A stretch of 44,099 nucleotides of DNA from Actinoplanes oryzae (GTDB taxonomy: Bacteria; Actinomycetota; Actinomycetes; Mycobacteriales; Micromonosporaceae), in contig NZ_JAUQWH010000067.1 in assembly GCF_030757795.1 (NCBI RefSeq), forward strand, positions 1-44,099, written 5' to 3'. Below, in pieces: positions 5,078-13,245 of the stretch (position 1 is the first letter of the stretch; each line of letters starts with the position of its first letter). The notes beneath the pieces were generated by a model. That model did not search any database, was not told where the DNA came from, and worked only from the letters and a program-made list of their open reading frames with translations. The translations under genes and the position numbers were made by a program.

Positions 5078-7320
5078 TGTTCACCTGGTCCACTCACCAG
5101 CTGACGGAGTACTTCACGGCCGTCAACGCGTCCGCGAGCGAGGCCGCCGCCATCGCCGTCGCCGTGGAGCGCGCCACCGAGATGGTGGAGGCCGAGGCCG
5201 GCGCCGTGGTGCTCGGCGACACCGTGCACGGCGCGTGGGGCTTCGGTGTCAATGTCCCCACCAAGGGGCTGCTGGCGGTCGCGTCGGCGCAGGGAACATT
5301 GTCCGTGCCGGAGCTGGGCGACCTGTACGCAGTCCCGAGCAACCTGGGTGACGGCGTCGACGGCGCTCTGGTGGTCGCCCGGCTGGACGAGCCGTTCCAG
5401 CCGGAGGAGCGCCAGATGCTGCAGGGCATGGCCCAGGTGCTCGGCCTGGCCCTGCGCAGCATCCGGGTGCTGTCGGCCGAGCGCACGCTGCGGGCCGAGC
5501 GGGAGCGGGAGGCGGCCGAGCGGCTGGTCCTGCTGGAGCAGACGCGAACCCGCCAGCAGCTCGTCGAGACGCTGCTGACGATCCAGCGCGCGATCTCCAA
5601 CCGCAAGCCGCTGCCCGAGATCCTGGACGCGGTGACCAGCGGCACGGCGGCCCTGCTCGGCGGCGCCCCGGTGGCTCTGATCCTGGCCGAGGCCGGCCGC
5701 ACCCGCCGGCTCAGCGTCGCGTCGACGGCCGGGGCCGAGGGCTACGACTTCGCCGACCCGGACGGCCCGCACGCCGAGGCGCGGGACGCGATGGCCAAGG
5801 ACACCGTCCTGATGCGGCCGGTGAGCCTGACCGATCCGGAGGCCGGGACGGTCATCGCCGCCCCCGTCCGGGTTACCGGCGAGATGGCGGGCAGCCTGGT
5901 CGCCCGCCTGCCCGGGCCGGCCGACCGGTTCACCGAGCACCGGGACCAGCTGACCGCCTTCGCTCAGCAGGTGAGCCTGGCGCTCACGGATGCCCGTACG
6001 GTCGAAGCGGTCCGCGAGGCCCACCACGACCCGGTCACCGGGCTCCCCAACCGCGGCCTGTTCCTCAAGATCTTCAACCGCGTCCTGGCGGCGCGCGCGG
6101 CCGCCACCGAGCCGACCAGCGTGCTCTTCATCGACCTCGACCGGTTCAAGGGCGTCAACGACAGCCTCGGCCACGAGGCGGGCGACCAGTTGCTGCACGC
6201 GGTGGCCGGCCGGATCCGCGGCTGCGTCCGGGCCAGCGACACCACCGCCCGGCTCGGCGGCGACGAGTTCGCGGTGCTGCTGCACAACTCCCCGATCGAG
6301 TCGGCGATCTCGGTCGGCGAGCGGATCATCGTCGCGGTCAAGGAGCCGTTCCGCATCTCCGGGCGGGACATCTTCATCGGCGCCAGCGTCGGCGTGGCCA
6401 TCACCCGGGCCGAGCACGCCCGCTCCGACGAGCTGCTCAACCAGGCGGACATCGCGATGTACCGGGCCAAGAAGGAGGGCCAGACCCGCGTCGTCGTCTA
6501 CGAGCCGCACATGCACACCGAGGCGCTCAACTATCTGAGCCTGCGCGGCGAGCTGCAACAGGCGCTGCTCGAGGGGGAGTTCCGCCTGCAGTACCAGCCG
6601 CTGGTCCGCCTCGACTCCGGGGAGATCGCCGGCGCGGAGGCGCTGATCCGCTGGCACAGCGGCACGCGCGGGCTGGTGTCGCCGGTCGACTTCATCCCGA
6701 TCGCGGAGGAGTCCGGGCTCATCGTCGACATCGGGCAGTGGGTGCTGGAGACGAGCGCGGCGCAGGTGGCGTCGTGGCGGCGTACCTATCCGGACCTGAC
6801 CCTCAACGTCAACGTCTCCGGGCACCAGCTGGTCCACCCGCGCTTCGCGGCCAACGTCACGCGCGCGCTGGCCGTGGCGGGGCTGCCGTCGAGCGCCGTC
6901 ACGCTGGAGCTGACCGAGTCGGTGCTGATGAGCGATCCCGACGCCGCGGTGGCCTCGCTCTCCAGCCTGCGCGAGCTGGGCGTGCAATTGTCCATCGACG
7001 ATTTCGGTACGGGCTACTCGTCGCTCGCGTACCTGCGGGAGCTCCCGGTCGACGAGCTCAAGATCGATCGCGCCTTCATCGCCCGCGCCGAGCTCACCGG
7101 AGAGGATCTCGCCCTCGTGCGCACGATCGTCGAGCTCGGTCACATTCTGGGGCTGCGCGTGGTGGCCGAGGGCATCGAGAATGCGGCGCAATTGGAGGCG
7201 CTGCGGCGGCTCGGCTGCTCCTACGGACAGGGTTACCACCTGTGCCGCCCGAAGGATCCGGCGGAGTTCCCGCAGATCCTCGGGTCACCCGTACGCGTAA
7301 TTGATCACGGCACGGGGTAG
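5077..7320 (+). CDS. GAF-GGDEF-EAL c-di-GMP turnover protein
   Basis: This 747-residue cytoplasmic signalling protein has two GAF-like regions (about residues 10-130 and 165-305) joined by a helical linker, then a GGDEF diguanylate cyclase domain (about 315-480) and an EAL phosphodiesterase domain (about 485-735). GGDEF is intact at 394-398 and the RASD inhibitory-site motif lies exactly five residues before it. EAL is intact at 521-523, and ELTES, DDFGTGYSSL, LKID, AEGIE and QGYH, which carry the metal and catalytic residues, are all present. Both activities are therefore possible on sequence grounds. It overlaps the FIST gene by one base (TGATG), suggesting a two-gene sensor/output operon. 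Confidence 0.93.
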   Translation: MFTWSTHQLTEYFTAVNASASEAAAIAVAVERATEMVEAEAGAVVLGDTVHGAWGFGVNVPTKGLLAVASAQGTLSVPELGDLYAVPSNLGDGVDGALVVARLDEPFQPEERQMLQGMAQVLGLALRSIRVLSAERTLRAEREREAAERLVLLEQTRTRQQLVETLLTIQRAISNRKPLPEILDAVTSGTAALLGGAPVALILAEAGRTRRLSVASTAGAEGYDFADPDGPHAEARDAMAKDTVLMRPVSLTDPEAGTVIAAPVRVTGEMAGSLVARLPGPADRFTEHRDQLTAFAQQVSLALTDARTVEAVREAHHDPVTGLPNRGLFLKIFNRVLAARAAATEPTSVLFIDLDRFKGVNDSLGHEAGDQLLHAVAGRIRGCVRASDTTARLGGDEFAVLLHNSPIESAISVGERIIVAVKEPFRISGRDIFIGASVGVAITRAEHARSDELLNQADIAMYRAKKEGQTRVVVYEPHMHTEALNYLSLRGELQQALLEGEFRLQYQPLVRLDSGEIAGAEALIRWHSGTRGLVSPVDFIPIAEESGLIVDIGQWVLETSAAQVASWRRTYPDLTLNVNVSGHQLVHPRFAANVTRALAVAGLPSSAVTLELTESVLMSDPDAAVASLSSLRELGVQLSIDDFGTGYSSLAYLRELPVDELKIDRAFIARAELTGEDLALVRTIVELGHILGLRVVAEGIENAAQLEALRRLGCSYGQGYHLCRPKDPAEFPQILGSPVRVIDHGTG

Positions 7321-7375
7321 GAGTTTGTCTGGTTTCGACTAATTTTCGGTATATCCGAATCTCGAAAGGCCTGCC

Positions 7376-7672
7376 GTGACCCCCTTCGCGCTGCTCTTCC
7401 TGATCGCTCTCGCCGGCTCTTCGTGTTTCGCCATCGGCCGCGCCATGGGCCGCGGCGAACGGTACGAAAAGGGCTACCGGGAGGGCTTCCGCGACGGCGA
7501 GACGGGCTCCCTGGCCCGCGCCGCACGCCTGATCCAGCTCACCGAGAATCGCTCGGTCGCCCCGGCCATCGAGTCGATGATGGTGCCGAACCCCGTTCCG
7601 CACCAGCTGCCCCCGCGACCGGCAGCGCCGACCGTGGCGGGCGTTCCCACCAGGCCGGCGCTGTCTTTGTAG
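7376..7672 (+). CDS. Small single-pass membrane protein, function unknown
   Basis: This 98-residue product starts at GTG with GAAAGG about 8 nt upstream. Residues 2-20 form one hydrophobic segment (FALLFLIALAGSSCFAIG); a charged, glycine-rich GYREGFRDGE segment and a proline-rich tail follow. I recognise no family. The gap before it (7321-7370) is unusually AT-rich and contains TATATC (7350-7355), a possible -10, so it probably has its own promoter rather than belonging to the c-di-GMP operon. Its stop is 6 bp from the end of the convergent chitinase gene. Confidence 0.6.
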   Translation: MTPFALLFLIALAGSSCFAIGRAMGRGERYEKGYREGFRDGETGSLARAARLIQLTENRSVAPAIESMMVPNPVPHQLPPRPAAPTVAGVPTRPALSL

Positions 7673-7678
7673 GCGCAA

Positions 7679-8770
7679 TCAGCAGTACAGGTTCGCCCCC
7701 GGGCTGACACCCAGGATCGACGTGAACCGGTTGTACGCGTCCACGCGACTCTGCACCTGCGCCGGGTTGCCCCCGTTGCATTCCAGCGAGCCGTTGATGC
7801 TGCGAATCGTCTCGCCGAAGCCGCGGCTGTTCACCATCGCGTCGTGCGGCGTCATCGTGCCCGGGCCCCGCTGCGTCATCCAGTACCAGACGGCGGTCTG
7901 GTAGGCCACGGACGCCTCGTTCTTGACCCGGTCCGGGTTGTTCAGCAGGTCGATGCCGAGCGCGTCGCCGGCCGCCTTGTAGTTGAAGTTCCAGCTCAGC
8001 TGGATCGGGCCGCGCCCGTGGTACGCCGACTGGCCGGCCGGGCACCCGTACGGCTGGCTCGCGTCGCAGTAGAGCGGCCAGTTCGCCTGGTTCAGCTCCT
8101 CGGTGTAGACCAGCCCGCCCGACTCGTGGTTGATGTTCGCCAGGAAGGCCGCGGCCTCCTGCTTCTTCACCGTGTCACTGCCGGTCGTCGTGAACGCGGG
8201 ATACTTCTTCACGGCATCGATCAGACCGGCGTACGAGTAGAAGCCGATCCGGTTCGGGAACATCTGATTGAACTGCGCCTCGGTCACCGGGAAGCTGCTC
8301 GTGCCATTGGTGGGCGGCGGCGTGGTGCTCCCGCTGCACGAGAACGGCTCCCAGTACCAGGTGCTGATCACCGGGTCGTAGCCCGGGTTCTCGTTCTTCG
8401 CCCGGTAGTAGTTGCCGTTCGTGTACTTCACGATCGACCCGGCCGCGTAGAACTGACCCGCGACCCAGTTCGGATAATTGCAGGTGCCGGTCGGCGGCGG
8501 AGTGGACGTGCCGCCACCGCAGGCGCCGTTGTCGGCCCACACCCCGGACCCGCCGGTGCTGGGCGCCTCGCCCTGGGTCCACCATTTCGCGGTCCAGTTG
8601 TGACCGCTGTACGACGCCTTCTGCCCGCCGGTGTAGACCGCCGAGCTGCTGTACGCGGCGACACAGGCCTCGGCCGCATTCGAAGCGGTCATGGGCACCA
8701 CCGCCGCCGCGGCGCCCGCAAGCGCCACACCGACCGTCGAGAGAATTGCCAGGAGCCGTTTTCTGGGCAT
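7679..8770 (-). CDS. Secreted GH19 chitinase with two chitin-binding modules
   Basis: This 363-residue extracellular enzyme should hydrolyse beta-1,4 bonds of chitin with inversion. A signal peptide occupies about residues 1-33 (basic start, long hydrophobic core, SNAAEA). Two CBM5/12-type carbohydrate-binding modules follow (about 36-84 and 97-145), each with paired cysteines and exposed tryptophans, separated by Thr/Pro linkers. The GH19 catalytic domain spans about 160-363, with the acid Glu216 in NINHESGGL and a second acidic pair at 224-225. The family's YHGRGPIQLSWNFNY motif is intact. The ATG at 8770 is chosen because the signal peptide begins there. Two binding modules in front of GH19 imply action on insoluble chitin. 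Confidence 0.93.
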   Translation of the reverse strand: MPRKRLLAILSTVGVALAGAAAAVVPMTASNAAEACVAAYSSSAVYTGGQKASYSGHNWTAKWWTQGEAPSTGGSGVWADNGACGGGTSTPPPTGTCNYPNWVAGQFYAAGSIVKYTNGNYYRAKNENPGYDPVISTWYWEPFSCSGSTTPPPTNGTSSFPVTEAQFNQMFPNRIGFYSYAGLIDAVKKYPAFTTTGSDTVKKQEAAAFLANINHESGGLVYTEELNQANWPLYCDASQPYGCPAGQSAYHGRGPIQLSWNFNYKAAGDALGIDLLNNPDRVKNEASVAYQTAVWYWMTQRGPGTMTPHDAMVNSRGFGETIRSINGSLECNGGNPAQVQSRVDAYNRFTSILGVSPGANLYC

Positions 8771-8872
8771 GCAGCACCGTCTTCCGCACCGGGGGAAACG
8801 CCGGCCACGCCCTGGGGGAGGCGCAGCGGCGTCAATGGGATACCCCCGACTCAACTAGACAAAGGGTGCCGC

Positions 8873-8895
8873 CGTCAACTTCTCTTAGGAAACTT
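8873..8895 (-). promoter_or_regulatory. Upstream region of chitinase: TTGACG box and TTAGGAAACTT motif
   Basis: On the transcribed strand a TTGACG hexamer (8873-8878) could be a -35 box; the best -10 (TAGTTG, 8852-8857) is only 15 bp away. Immediately upstream lies TTAGGAAACTT (8885-8895), half of a TTAGGAAA/TTTCCTAA-like dyad that I associate with actinobacterial polysaccharide-hydrolase genes. That association is from memory and no regulator is assigned. Confidence 0.35.
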
Positions 8896-8906
8896 CAAAG
8901 ATTGAT

Positions 8907-9413
8907 TCAAGACCGCCGGATCCGACGGATGTCCCACAGGTGATGATGGGCGTCGTGGCAGTTGTTCCGGGCCACGTCCGCCGCCCGTTGAATCCCCCGC
9001 GTGGCGTGCCGCAACTCCACCCCTTCGTCCAGCGCCCGGCCGACCACATCGGCCCACGTCACTGCGGCCAGCGTGCTGGACCAGACGGCGACGGCGAGGG
9101 GCAGGGTCGCGTATCCACGGGCGGCGGCGAGGGCGTCCGGGTCGTAGCCCGCGACGTCACGCTCTCCGGCGAGCCGGGCACTCTGCACCCGCTCGGTCCA
9201 CTGGCGCAGATTGTCGCCGACGTGCGAGACGTACTCGGCGACAGACCAGCCACCCTCGGGCCGGCGCCTGCCACCCTCGACGTCCCGGGTGGCAGCCTCG
9301 ACGCGCGGCCCCCAACCGGCGACCCACTCGACGGCTTCGCGCGGCGTCAGTGCCCAATCGAAGCCGCACTCCCGGCACGGATCGCCGTAGAGGGCGGCGC
9401 CCCACTGTTCCAT
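8907..9413 (-). CDS. DinB/YfiT-like putative metal-binding protein
   Basis: This 168-residue protein fits the DinB/YfiT four-helix-bundle superfamily, members of which include mycothiol- and bacillithiol-dependent transferases. The three expected metal histidines can be placed in SVAEYVSHVGDNLRQW (about residue 65) and in the C-terminal NCHDAHHHLWDI. An N-terminal CRECGFDW segment is unusual for the family and could be a small metal site. The ATG at 9413 is 9 nt after a TAGGAT -10 box (9423-9428), so the leader is very short. It is divergent from the nitrilase-family gene. The substrate is unknown. Confidence 0.75.
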   Translation of the reverse strand: MEQWGAALYGDPCRECGFDWALTPREAVEWVAGWGPRVEAATRDVEGGRRRPEGGWSVAEYVSHVGDNLRQWTERVQSARLAGERDVAGYDPDALAAARGYATLPLAVAVWSSTLAAVTWADVVGRALDEGVELRHATRGIQRAADVARNNCHDAHHHLWDIRRIRRS

Positions 9414-9445
9414 GGGTACCGGATCCTATGTGCAAGGGTGTCCGC

Positions 9446-10267
9446 ATGCGGATCGCCGTCACCCAGCCGGCTGGGAGCGCCGATGCCCGGCACAACGGGC
9501 GTCTCGCGCGCCGGATCATGCGGGAGGCCGCTGCCTCCGGCGCGCGCCTGGTGCAGTTTCCCGAGGGCTTTCTTTCCGGGTACGCCAAGGAGCAGATCGC
9601 CGGCTGGGCGGACGTCGACTGGCCGGCGGTCCGCGAGGAGCTCGAGTCGGTCGCGGAGCTGGCCGCCGAGCTGGGGCTGTGGGTGGTCATGGGGTCGGCG
9701 CACCCGCTGACGCCGCCGCACCGGCCGCACAACAGCCTCTACGTGATCTCGGACGCGGGGCGGATCGTCACCCGCTACGACAAGCGCTACTGCTCGAACA
9801 CCGAGATCACCCGCTTCTACAGCCCGGGGTTCGAGCCGGTGGTGTTCGATGTCGACGGCTACCGGTTCGGGCTGGCCATCTGCATCGAGGTCAACTTTCC
9901 CACCCTCTTCGCGGAGTACGAGCAGCTGGGCGTCAACTGTCTGCTGCTTTCCGCCTGGCCCGTCGACGAGATCTTCTTCCGGAAGGCGCAGGCGCACGCG
10001 GCGATCCACAACTACTGGCTCGGGCTGTCCGTGCCGCGGCAGAGTGCCGGTCTGATGCCCTCGGCCGTCTTCGGGCCCGACGGCAGCGTCCTGGCCACGG
10101 TCGGGCCCGGGGACGATCTTGCCGTGGTCACGCTGGATCGCGGGGCGCCCGAGTTCCACATCGCGCTCGATCTGGCCCGCCCGTGGCGTGCGGAGGCGGC
10201 GGTGGGGGAGATCTACCGCAGCCGGCGGGTGGAGGATCCGCGCAGCTCCGACCGTACGTCGGCATGA
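9446..10267 (+). CDS. Carbon-nitrogen (nitrilase) family hydrolase
   Basis: This 273-residue cytoplasmic amidohydrolase is of the nitrilase superfamily, which hydrolyses amides or nitriles with a Glu-Lys-Cys triad. All three are visible: Glu40 in VQFPEGF, Lys113 in RYDKRYC and Cys146 in AICIEVNFP. The ATG at 9446 is preferred over 9428 because AAGGG lies 7 nt upstream and the family's first strand begins directly (MRIAVTQ). The branch (amidase, carbamoylase, omega-amidase or other) cannot be told from motifs alone. It converges on leuA, with two hairpins between them. Confidence 0.87.
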   Translation: MRIAVTQPAGSADARHNGRLARRIMREAAASGARLVQFPEGFLSGYAKEQIAGWADVDWPAVREELESVAELAAELGLWVVMGSAHPLTPPHRPHNSLYVISDAGRIVTRYDKRYCSNTEITRFYSPGFEPVVFDVDGYRFGLAICIEVNFPTLFAEYEQLGVNCLLLSAWPVDEIFFRKAQAHAAIHNYWLGLSVPRQSAGLMPSAVFGPDGSVLATVGPGDDLAVVTLDRGAPEFHIALDLARPWRAEAAVGEIYRSRRVEDPRSSDRTSA

Positions 10268-10270
10268 AGA

Positions 10271-10297
10271 ACGCCGCCCGGGGTGACCGGGCGGCGT
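10271..10297. terminator. Hairpin terminator after the nitrilase-family gene
   Basis: ACGCCGCCCGG and CCGGGCGGCGT form a perfect 11-bp stem around a 5-nt loop, starting 3 nt after the stop codon. It lies between convergent genes and may act in both directions. Confidence 0.7.
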
Positions 10298-10334
10298 GGC
10301 TCGCGCTTCTCTCGTGGAGGACGGCGTGCGAGGG

Positions 10335-10357
10335 GCCGCCGGCTCGTGACCGGCGGC
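10335..10357. terminator. Hairpin terminator, probably of leuA
   Basis: GCCGCCGG and CCGGCGGC form an 8-bp stem with a 7-nt loop, 17 nt past the leuA stop on the minus strand. Each of the two convergent genes thus has its own nearby hairpin. Confidence 0.5.
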
Positions 10358-10374
10358 GCACCTGGGTCAGGACG

Positions 10375-12114
10375 TCAGCGGACCCGGTTGACGGCGCTGG
10401 TCACGGCCTTGATCGACGCGGTGACGATGTTGGCGTCGAGGCCGACGCCCCAGACCGTGCGGTCGCCGATCTCGCACTCGACATAGGCCGCGGCCTGCGC
10501 GTCCTCGCCGGAGGTCAGCGCGTGCTCGGCATAGTCGAGGACTCGGACCGAGATGCCCAGCGGCTCCAGGGCCTGGCAGTAGGCGTCGATCGGGCCGTTG
10601 CCGAGCGCCGTGACCGGGCGGCGGGTGTTGCGGTGGCGGATCTCGGCGTCGATCTCCAGCTTGCCGTCGACCGTGGCGGTCGTGTAGCGCTCCAGCTCGA
10701 TGATGCCGAACTGCTGGTGGTCGACCAGGTACTCACCGGCGAAGATGTCCCACATCGCCTGCGGGCCGACCTCGCCGCCCTCGGCGTCGGTGACGTGCTG
10801 GACCACTCCGGAGAACTCGATCTGCAGGCGCCGCGGCAGGTCGAGCTTGTGCTCCTCCTTCATGATGTACGCCACGCCGCCCTTGCCGGACTGCGAGTTG
10901 ACCCGGATCACGGCCTCGTAGGTGCGGCCGACGTCCTTGGGGTCGATCGGCAGGTAGGGCACGCCCCACTCGAAGCCGTCCACGTCGACGCCGGCGTCGG
11001 AGGCCTCCTGCTGCAGGGCGGTCAGGCCCTTCTTGATCGCGTCCTGGTGCGAGCCGCTGAAGGCGGTGTAGACCAGATCCCCCGCGTACGGGTGGCGCTC
11101 GTGCACCGGCAGCTGGTTGCAGTATTCGACGGCGCGCTTGATCTCGTCGATGTCGGAGAAGTCGATCTGCGGGTCGACGCCCTGGGAGAAGAGGTTCAGC
11201 CCCAGGGTGACCAGGTCGACGTTGCCGGTGCGCTCGCCGTTGCCGAAGAGGCAGCCCTCGACCCGGTCGGCGCCGGCCAGCACGCCCAGCTCGGCGGCGG
11301 CGACGGCGGTGCCGCGGTCGTTGTGCGGGTGCAGGCTGAGGATCACGCTGTCGCGCCGGGGCAGGTGGCGGTGCATCCACTCGATGCTGTCGGCGTACAC
11401 GTTGGGGGTGGCCATCTCGACGGTGGCCGGCAGGTTGATGATCAGCGGGCGGTCGGGCGTGGGGTCGATCACGTCGATGACCGCCGAGCAGATCTCCAGC
11501 GCGTAGTCGAGCTCGGTGCCCGTGTAGGACTCCGGCGAGTACTCGTAGAAGATCTCGGTGTCCGGCGTGTGGATCTCCGCGTACTTCTGGCAGAGCCGGG
11601 CGCCGGTGGTGGCGATGTCGGTGATGCCGGCCTTGTCGAGGCCGAAGACGACCTTGCGCTGCAGCGTGGAGGTCGAGTTGTAGAAGTGCACGATCGCGCG
11701 CTTGGCGCCGCGGATCGACTCGAACGTACGGTCGATGAGGTGCTCGCGGCACTGCACCAGCACCTGGATGGTGACGTCGTCCGGGATCAGGTCCTGCTCG
11801 ATCAGCTGGCGGACGAAGTCGAAGTCGGTCTGGCTGGCGGCCGGGAAGCCGACCTCGATCTCCTTGTAGCCCATCGCGACCAGCAGCGTGAACATGCGCC
11901 GCTTGCGGTCGGGCGACATCGGGTCGATCAGCGCCTGGTTGCCGTCGCGCAGGTCGACCGCGCACCAGCGGGGGGCGGTCTCGATGCGGCGGGCGGGCCA
12001 CTGGCGGTCGGGGAGGTCGACGGCGAACTGCTGCTGGTAGGCGGTGTAGCGCTGGAACGGCATCCGGCTGGGGGCCTGCCGGGCGATGGGATCGGCGCTT
12101 ACGTCGCTGGACAT
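10375..12114 (-). CDS. leuA: 2-isopropylmalate synthase
   Basis: This 579-residue enzyme condenses 2-ketoisovalerate with acetyl-CoA, the committed step of leucine synthesis. The HMGL-like TIM barrel carries WCAVDLRDGNQALIDPM (catalytic Arg and metal Asp) and the SLHPHNDRGT metal histidines. The C-terminal region from about residue 440 is the LeuA allosteric domain that binds leucine. Length and the long N-terminal extension match the actinobacterial form. The ATG at 12114 has AGGAG 6 nt upstream. A 24-residue leader peptide with a leucine-codon run lies just upstream, so expression is probably attenuated by charged tRNA-Leu in addition to feedback inhibition. Confidence 0.95.
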   Translation of the reverse strand: MSSDVSADPIARQAPSRMPFQRYTAYQQQFAVDLPDRQWPARRIETAPRWCAVDLRDGNQALIDPMSPDRKRRMFTLLVAMGYKEIEVGFPAASQTDFDFVRQLIEQDLIPDDVTIQVLVQCREHLIDRTFESIRGAKRAIVHFYNSTSTLQRKVVFGLDKAGITDIATTGARLCQKYAEIHTPDTEIFYEYSPESYTGTELDYALEICSAVIDVIDPTPDRPLIINLPATVEMATPNVYADSIEWMHRHLPRRDSVILSLHPHNDRGTAVAAAELGVLAGADRVEGCLFGNGERTGNVDLVTLGLNLFSQGVDPQIDFSDIDEIKRAVEYCNQLPVHERHPYAGDLVYTAFSGSHQDAIKKGLTALQQEASDAGVDVDGFEWGVPYLPIDPKDVGRTYEAVIRVNSQSGKGGVAYIMKEEHKLDLPRRLQIEFSGVVQHVTDAEGGEVGPQAMWDIFAGEYLVDHQQFGIIELERYTTATVDGKLEIDAEIRHRNTRRPVTALGNGPIDAYCQALEPLGISVRVLDYAEHALTSGEDAQAAAYVECEIGDRTVWGVGLDANIVTASIKAVTSAVNRVR

Positions 12115-12133
12115 GCGGGCTCCTGGAAGAGTT

Positions 12134-12208
12134 GGTCGGTTCGCGAGGAACGACCGGCGCGCGTCAACTCCGCGACGAGGTGCCGGCCTCGGATGGGGCC
12201 TCGTCGCG
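12134..12208 (-). promoter_or_regulatory. leuA attenuator hairpins
   Basis: The transcribed strand has two stem-loops. Hairpin 1 pairs CGCGACGAGG with CCTCGTCGCG (12171-12208), starting two codons after the leader peptide's leucine run. Hairpin 2 (12134-12155) pairs GGTCG-TTC with GAA-c-CGACC and lies between the leader stop and the leuA ribosome site. A ribosome stalled on leucine codons would cover the 5' arm of hairpin 1. There is no long U-run after hairpin 2, so translational attenuation or a non-classical terminator should be considered. Confidence 0.6.
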
Positions 12209-12238
12209 GCAGCGAAGGAGAAGGAGCGCGTGCAGCAT
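12164..12238 (-). CDS. leuA leader peptide with leucine-codon run
   Basis: This 24-residue open frame begins MLHALLLLRCRDEAPS and ends at TGA 49 nt before the leuA start. Five of residues 2-8 are leucine, encoded CTG, CTC, CTT, CTC and CTT. CTT is rare in such GC-rich genomes, which favours a role in sensing leucyl-tRNA over a role for the peptide itself. The ATG lies 10 nt after a TAGGGT -10 box (12249-12254), with no ribosome-binding site, suggesting a near-leaderless transcript. Leucine-dependent attenuation of leuA is a known or predicted mechanism in other bacteria; here it is inferred from codon run, hairpins and position. Confidence 0.75.
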   Translation of the reverse strand: MLHALLLLRCRDEAPSEAGTSSRS

Positions 12239-12311
12239 GTCAATCGTGACCCTACGTCAGCTCATCGGCCGTGGCTAACTCTACGCCCGCATCGTGAGAT
12301 CAACAGGAACG

Positions 12312-13103
12312 TCACGCGGACGGGGAGGGGACGGCGACCGAGGCCGACGGGACGACGGGTACGACCGGCGGGGCGTCCAGGCTCAGCGGCTCGCCGCCCG
12401 TGACCGGCCCGGGCAGATCGATGGTCGCCGGGCCCGCCGCCGGGGTCCCCGCGAGGGTGATCGTGCCGAAGGTCACGCGCGCCGCGGTGAGCAGCCCGTC
12501 GTCGGCGTAGCAGTAGATGCCGACGTCCACGGGCGCCGACAGGGAGGCCGAGATCGAGTCCACCGAGTAGCACTGACCCGCCGAGCCGTCCAGCGGCAGG
12601 GCCGTGCCCACCGACAACGCGGCCTGCCGGTCGGTGAAGACGGGCAGCCACTGGCGGAAGACGCGCTCGACCTTGGGGTCGTACTTCTTGGGGACGCGCT
12701 CGCCCTTGTCGCCCAGCCGGACGCAGGAGGGGGTGATCGCGTACGAGGCGGAGGAAAGCGCGCACTGGAACAGCCCCGCCGCGGTCTCGGCGATGGCGAC
12801 GTCGACGGCCCCGCCCAGCGCCCCGCCCGGGATGTCGACCCGCCAGCTGCCGTCCGCCGCGACCGTCGCCATGACGGAGCGTTCGCCCTGGTCGGAAGCC
12901 TTGAAGGTGTAGACCGCGGTGTAGCTGCGGTCCGCCGCCAGCGCCGCGCGCCCCGCGAGCGCCAGCCGGGCGTCCGGGTCCGGCTGGGCCGCCGGGGAGG
13001 CGGAACTCGCCGGGGGCGGCACGGGCTCCGCGCCACCGTCGTCGCCGCACCCCGCGATGCCGGCGAGGAGCAGGGCGGCGAGCAACGTGGCGGAGGTTCG
13101 CAT
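12312..13103 (-). CDS. Putative secreted lipoprotein, function unknown
   Basis: This 263-residue product has a lipoprotein signal: basic start, hydrophobic core and a lipobox ending at Cys19 (LAGIAGC). A Pro/Ser/Ala-rich linker follows, then a mostly beta region with four widely spaced cysteines and repeated YTAVYTFKAS- and GSWRVDIPGGA-like strands, reminiscent of LppX/LprG-type or outer-face lipoprotein folds, but I cannot assign a family. The tail is again Pro/Ser/Val-rich. The ATG at 13103 is chosen from the signal peptide. It is divergent from aspartokinase with a 142-bp gap. Confidence 0.7.
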   Translation of the reverse strand: MRTSATLLAALLLAGIAGCGDDGGAEPVPPPASSASPAAQPDPDARLALAGRAALAADRSYTAVYTFKASDQGERSVMATVAADGSWRVDIPGGALGGAVDVAIAETAAGLFQCALSSASYAITPSCVRLGDKGERVPKKYDPKVERVFRQWLPVFTDRQAALSVGTALPLDGSAGQCYSVDSISASLSAPVDVGIYCYADDGLLTAARVTFGTITLAGTPAAGPATIDLPGPVTGGEPLSLDAPPVVPVVPSASVAVPSPSA

Positions 13104-13245
13104 CGAAGCATTCTCGCCTCTGCGGGGGCGGCTGGGGCGTACGGCACGCGGCGGCGCCGGGCCGGAATCTGGGATCGCATGCCGGGGTACGCGACCCGCG
13201 CCGCTAGTCTGGTCAGCGATTGACTCTGGGAAGGAGCCGGCTGCC

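Noticed and set aside
4996..7239. A 747-residue minus-strand frame opposite the GGDEF-EAL gene
   Set aside because: Antisense to a protein with complete GGDEF and EAL motifs; no recognisable domain of its own.
9412..12249. A 945-residue plus-strand frame opposite leuA
   Set aside because: It is antisense to a clear LeuA with intact catalytic motifs, and its translation is Arg/Gly/Val-rich low complexity with no domain, a normal shadow of GC-rich coding DNA.
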